Positions 60,703 through 64,000 of a stretch of 64,000 nucleotides of DNA are shown piece by piece. How positions within the stretch are numbered: the stretch's first letter is position 1; each line of letters begins with the position of its first letter. Where the stretch lies: positions 16,246 through 80,245 of the forward strand of contig CAYTBT010000014.1 in the NCBI GenBank assembly GCA_964436125.1, read 5' to 3'. The notes beneath the pieces are model-generated. The model saw nothing but the letters and a program-made list of their open reading frames with translations, did no database searches and was not told the origin of the DNA. Made by a program: the position numbers and the translations under genes. This DNA comes from CAYRFF01 sp964436125 (GTDB lineage Bacteria > Bacteroidota > Bacteroidia > Chitinophagales > Saprospiraceae).

Positions 60703-61746
60703 ATGAAAAACATACCTGAACTACAAGAAGACTTAAAGCACTTACTCAGTGAAAAACCTAAGTTGAGGGTAAGGGAGCAAGCGCGAGAACTAGGAATAAG
60801 TGAAGCGGAGCGCCTGTGCCTTGAGTTAGGGAAAAAAGTAACACTCCTACAATGGGAGTTTAAAGAAATACTGAAAAGTCTTGCCAATCTCGGCGAGGTA
60901 ATGGCACTTACACGCAATGAAACCTGCGTACATGAACTCTATGGAATATTCAAACCATTGAAGGTCGTTGAGGAAAAGGCAAGCGTGTGCAACGATAAGC
61001 TCGATCTCACATTCGCTCTTGACAGATGGGGATATGCTCTAGCAGTAAAAGCAGAGAAAAAATCCGGACCAATCTATTCCTTTCAATTTTTTGACCGATA
61101 TGGCAATGCTGCACATAAGGTGTACCTTATGGATAAATCCAAAATCGACGCTTATAAGACGATAAAGGAGAAATTTACAACGTCGCAGCAAGTCCCGATG
61201 CTTCTCGAGAAAGGGAAAGGGACTTTCCCGGAAGATAAGTGCTATCCACTAGGTGCCATAAAAAGCTTCCAAGCAGATTGGCTCAAGGCCAGGGACTTTA
61301 AGGAATTTAATGCAGTTGTAAAGAAATATAAGGTTGCTCGTCTTCAAGCTTTACATCATGCTCCGGAAGGGCTGGCTTTACCGATAGGAATCGATAATCT
61401 AGAAGGAATCCTTCATCGTTTAATCGAGCAGCAAATAGCTGTAAAAATAACAAGCTCAAATTCTTCTGCCCGGCAGTCAATGTCAGGACATATTCATCAT
61501 CTGAAACGAGCAGATAACTGGTTAAATATTCTCGATAATGGTTTCAATCTGCATATTGATACCGAGCGACTCGCCTCAGCATGGCTTATCGAGCTTCCGC
61601 AAGGCAATGACAATAGAGCGCAGATTGAGATTTATGACATAGACGACAACTGTGTTCTATCTATTGGCGAGGCAGGTAAACAAGAAAGGGCCCATAAGGA
61701 GCTATGGAAATCACTTCTTAACTTCATCAATGAACTTCAGAAATAG
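60703..61746 (+). CDS. hmuS: HemS/HmuS family heme-utilisation protein
   Basis: A 347-residue cytoplasmic protein consisting of two HemS/ChuX-like repeats of about 170 residues. The first starts KPKLRVREQARELGISEAERLCLELGKKVTLLQWEFKEILKSLANLGEVMALTRNETCVHELYGIF, where the His in CVHELYG is the usual position. The second has FNAVVKKYKVARLQALHHAPEGLALPIG and SGHIHHLKRADNWLNILDNGFNLHIDTERLASAWLIELPQGND. The family stores, transfers or degrades heme after import. It lies 4 bases after hmuV, in the same operon. Confidence 0.9.
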   Translation: MKNIPELQEDLKHLLSEKPKLRVREQARELGISEAERLCLELGKKVTLLQWEFKEILKSLANLGEVMALTRNETCVHELYGIFKPLKVVEEKASVCNDKLDLTFALDRWGYALAVKAEKKSGPIYSFQFFDRYGNAAHKVYLMDKSKIDAYKTIKEKFTTSQQVPMLLEKGKGTFPEDKCYPLGAIKSFQADWLKARDFKEFNAVVKKYKVARLQALHHAPEGLALPIGIDNLEGILHRLIEQQIAVKITSSNSSARQSMSGHIHHLKRADNWLNILDNGFNLHIDTERLASAWLIELPQGNDNRAQIEIYDIDDNCVLSIGEAGKQERAHKELWKSLLNFINELQK

Positions 61747-61754
61747 CAGATAGA

Positions 61755-63869
61755 ATGCAAGGATATTACTCAACACATAAGGTCGGAAAATATCTCCTAC
61801 TTCATTGTATGATAGGATTTCTATGTATTGCAATGACAACAGACGCCGCTGGGCAGGATACAATAAAAAAAGATACAAGCACCTGGGATATTGACCTCAA
61901 GGACGTGGTCATTACAGCGCAATATGCACCCATATCTGCTGAAAATGCAATCCATGAAGTGAAGGTACTCGATGCGGAACAACTCAGAAGCCAAGGATAT
62001 TCCACGCTAGATGAAGCCTTGCGCAATCAACTGAATATGCGCATCAGCACAGATCCGATGCTTGGAAATAGCCTGAAAATCCAAGGGGTTGACGGACAAC
62101 ATATCAAAATCATGATCGATGGAGTACCTATAATCGGCCGCTTAAATGGCAATATCGATCTCTCCCAGATTCCATTAAATACCGTACGTCGCATCGAGAT
62201 CGTTGAAGGTGCATTGTCTACAATTTATGGAAGCAATGCTTCCGGTGGGGTGATTAATATCATCACCAAGAAATCCATTGAGAAAAATATATCCATCAAT
62301 ATGGAAGGGCATATAGAAAATGTGGGACTAGGTCAAGGGAATATAAACCTTGCCGGCCGTTACAAGAAGCTTACGGCTCGAGTAGGAATAAATTACTACA
62401 AGAGCCAATTTGCTCCTATTGACAGCCTCAGGCTTTATGAGGACATTGATCTAGGGAATGGAAACACGAGTCATGTAAAAAAAATCCCATGGAATCCCAA
62501 GGAACAATTATCGGCCCACGCATCCTTTTATTATCATTTCACCGACTCAACGAAGCTATCTTATAGTTACCGTTCATTTGATGAGGAAGTAAATATGTAT
62601 GGCGAGGTACGGAGGCCACAATATAAACCCTATGCTTATAATGATAGATTTTCTACAGAACGACAAGATCACAGTCTCCATCTTGAGTCTTATCTGGGTA
62701 AAAAGTGGTACTTAAAAAATCTATTATCATACAATCGCTACAAGCGCTTAAGTGAAAAGATCAGGGAGGATATTGAAATAGACAGTTTTACATCGCTTCC
62801 GGAGAATAGAGATACGAGTAATTTCTTTGCACTTTTACACCGATCCACATTAAGTTATGTATCTGATAAATGGTACAATGGCGCGATCGGCATTGAATAT
62901 CTATACGAAGGCGGAACGGGTGAGCGTCTCATTGATAGTTCATCGCAGAAAATAAATCGCGCTACCATGGAAAACCTTGCCTTGTGGGCTTCATTCCGCT
63001 ATACAGGCCTGAAAGATTTCAAGGCTCAGGTTTCCTTGCGCTATGGCTATAATTCGCATTTTTCGCATCCCTTGCTTCCTGCATTACATCTTTCCTGGGA
63101 CATATCGCCATTCTGGAACTTAAAATTCAGTTATGCTCATGGCTATCGGGCACCGGCATTGAAAGAGCTATTTTATCGATTTATCGATGTAAATCATTAT
63201 ATCCTGGGAAATCCTGAGCTCCAGGCGGAAAAGTCCAGAAACATAGCCTTAATCGTGGGCTACAAGCGCATATTTGCCGGAAGGCATGAGCTAGATATCA
63301 AGGCCAAAGCTTTTTACAATAATATTTACAATAGCATTGTGCTGGCACAATACGATCAACTGAAATACACTTACCTCAACATAGACAATTATGAGACCCA
63401 TGGGATTAACCTCAATGTTAATTACACCTGGAACAACAAGCTTGAATTGCGCTCCGGTATTGCTTACACAAGGATACTGAACAGCTATGCAGCCGAAAGC
63501 AATCAGACTTATCTCCATCAGATTGAGCTCCAGAACACGGCGGTTTATCATCTTCCTGAAATTAATCTAAGTTTTTATCTCTCGCATAAATATGTAGGTA
63601 ATGAGGTCTATTTTTATCTGGATAGTGCAGATAAGTTGCATCAGGCGACCTTAGGGGCGTATAATTATCTCGATGCTTCCGCAAAATATACTTTTTTCAA
63701 GGAGCAATGCTTCCTGACGCTTGGGGTTAAAAACATCTTGGATGTAACCGCCATAGCGATTGCAGGTCCATCGCAAGGAACGCATTCCGGAGCTATGGGC
63801 CAGCAGATAATGAGCTGGGGAAGAAGTATATTTGCCAGTGTAGGACTCAATTTAAATTACGACCTATAA
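61755..63869 (+). CDS. hmuR: TonB-dependent heme receptor (HmuR-like)
   Basis: A 704-residue outer-membrane receptor, last gene of the heme operon and 8 bases after hmuS. A signal peptide (YLLLHCMIGFLCIAMTTDAAGQ) is followed by a short N-terminus with a TonB-box-like IDLKDVVITAQYAP. The plug follows: LDEALRNQLNMRISTDPMLGNSLKIQGVDGQHIKIMIDGVPIIGRLNGNIDLSQIPLNTVRRIEIVEGALSTIYGSNASGGVINIITKK. The barrel has the YAHGYRAPALKELFYRF motif and NPELQAEKSRNIALIVGYK, and ends GRSIFASVGLNLNYDL. Heme specificity is inferred from operon context. Nothing is recognised after its stop (63870-64000). Confidence 0.9.
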   Translation: MQGYYSTHKVGKYLLLHCMIGFLCIAMTTDAAGQDTIKKDTSTWDIDLKDVVITAQYAPISAENAIHEVKVLDAEQLRSQGYSTLDEALRNQLNMRISTDPMLGNSLKIQGVDGQHIKIMIDGVPIIGRLNGNIDLSQIPLNTVRRIEIVEGALSTIYGSNASGGVINIITKKSIEKNISINMEGHIENVGLGQGNINLAGRYKKLTARVGINYYKSQFAPIDSLRLYEDIDLGNGNTSHVKKIPWNPKEQLSAHASFYYHFTDSTKLSYSYRSFDEEVNMYGEVRRPQYKPYAYNDRFSTERQDHSLHLESYLGKKWYLKNLLSYNRYKRLSEKIREDIEIDSFTSLPENRDTSNFFALLHRSTLSYVSDKWYNGAIGIEYLYEGGTGERLIDSSSQKINRATMENLALWASFRYTGLKDFKAQVSLRYGYNSHFSHPLLPALHLSWDISPFWNLKFSYAHGYRAPALKELFYRFIDVNHYILGNPELQAEKSRNIALIVGYKRIFAGRHELDIKAKAFYNNIYNSIVLAQYDQLKYTYLNIDNYETHGINLNVNYTWNNKLELRSGIAYTRILNSYAAESNQTYLHQIELQNTAVYHLPEINLSFYLSHKYVGNEVYFYLDSADKLHQATLGAYNYLDASAKYTFFKEQCFLTLGVKNILDVTAIAIAGPSQGTHSGAMGQQIMSWGRSIFASVGLNLNYDL

Positions 63870-64000
63870 ACCAAATCATGCAATACGCCAGAGGTCCACA
63901 CGGTAGAGATTGAAGATGACCGAATGATTTTCATATAAGCTTCGCTTATACCCAAAACGTGCAATAGAAATGCAAAAGGAAGTGCAAAAGCCACAGAAGA

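Overview
The window comes from a member of the phylum Bacteroidota. Three proteins end in type IX secretion (T9SS) type A sorting domains. There are two large TonB-dependent receptors, a GIN-domain lipoprotein, DUF4292 and DUF4286 proteins, and a bifunctional phosphoglucose/phosphomannose isomerase. Three promoters show the phylum-specific architecture TTTG-N20-TAnnTTTG. The base composition is AT-rich. I cannot name a genus from sequence alone.

Layout. 1-2000: yraN (cut by the window edge), a sugar-phosphate isomerase and fabG. 2360-5213: two tandem beta-barrel proteins behind a lipoprotein gene whose 5' end carries six copies of a 10-bp repeat that put its ATG out of frame, which looks like a phase-variable switch. 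5640-6690: a PadR-PspC pair with a palindrome at its promoter. 6860-15560: a long minus-strand run (lipoprotein, M29 aminopeptidase, hflX, EnvC-like protein, DUF4292 lipoprotein, TPR protein, pyruvate kinase). 15900-18690: acpP, fabF and rnc. 18690-19200: a patch of 7- and 8-bp tandem repeats. 19200-23020: accA with a neighbour, tRNA-Asp, a TerB-like gene, a small frameshifted gene and an HD hydrolase. 23430-26010: a GNAT-like gene and an SDR gene separated by a 499-bp deletion derivative of an IS1634-like element, flanked by 198-bp direct repeats. 26160-28660: a coiled-coil membrane protein, a SMUG2-type glycosylase and a GIN-domain lipoprotein. 28890-31570: a TPP riboswitch and a TonB-dependent receptor. 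32460-32620: a possible small RNA. 32950-38080: a 1709-residue secreted metalloprotease with 13 PKD domains. 38400-47410: rnhB, tRNA-Gln, DUF4286, a class V aminotransferase, an FkbM methyltransferase, a NadR-like kinase, era, a T9SS cargo protein, tRNA-Pro and a lipoprotein. 47430-53610: an exbB-exbD-exbD-tonB-PstS-TPR operon. 54150-56220: a TraB/GumN protein, tRNA-Ala and an SDR. 56570-63870: a six-gene heme uptake operon (HmuY-like hemophore, binding protein, permease, ATPase, HemS-like protein, TonB receptor).

The genes tie together around the outer membrane. The ExbB/ExbD/TonB operon can energise the thiamine and heme receptors. T9SS exports the PKD protease, the HmuY-like hemophore and the W-rich repeat protein. 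Lipoproteins and beta-barrels complete the surface set.

The strongest unexplained signal is a 13-base word, GCTTCCGCAAATG. It occurs eight times exactly (four per strand) in unrelated genes, in four reading frames, and in intergenic DNA, with no conserved flanks. It behaves like a DNA uptake or other chromosome-scale recognition sequence. The possible phase-variable lipoprotein and the IS remnant with very long target duplications are the next most notable findings.
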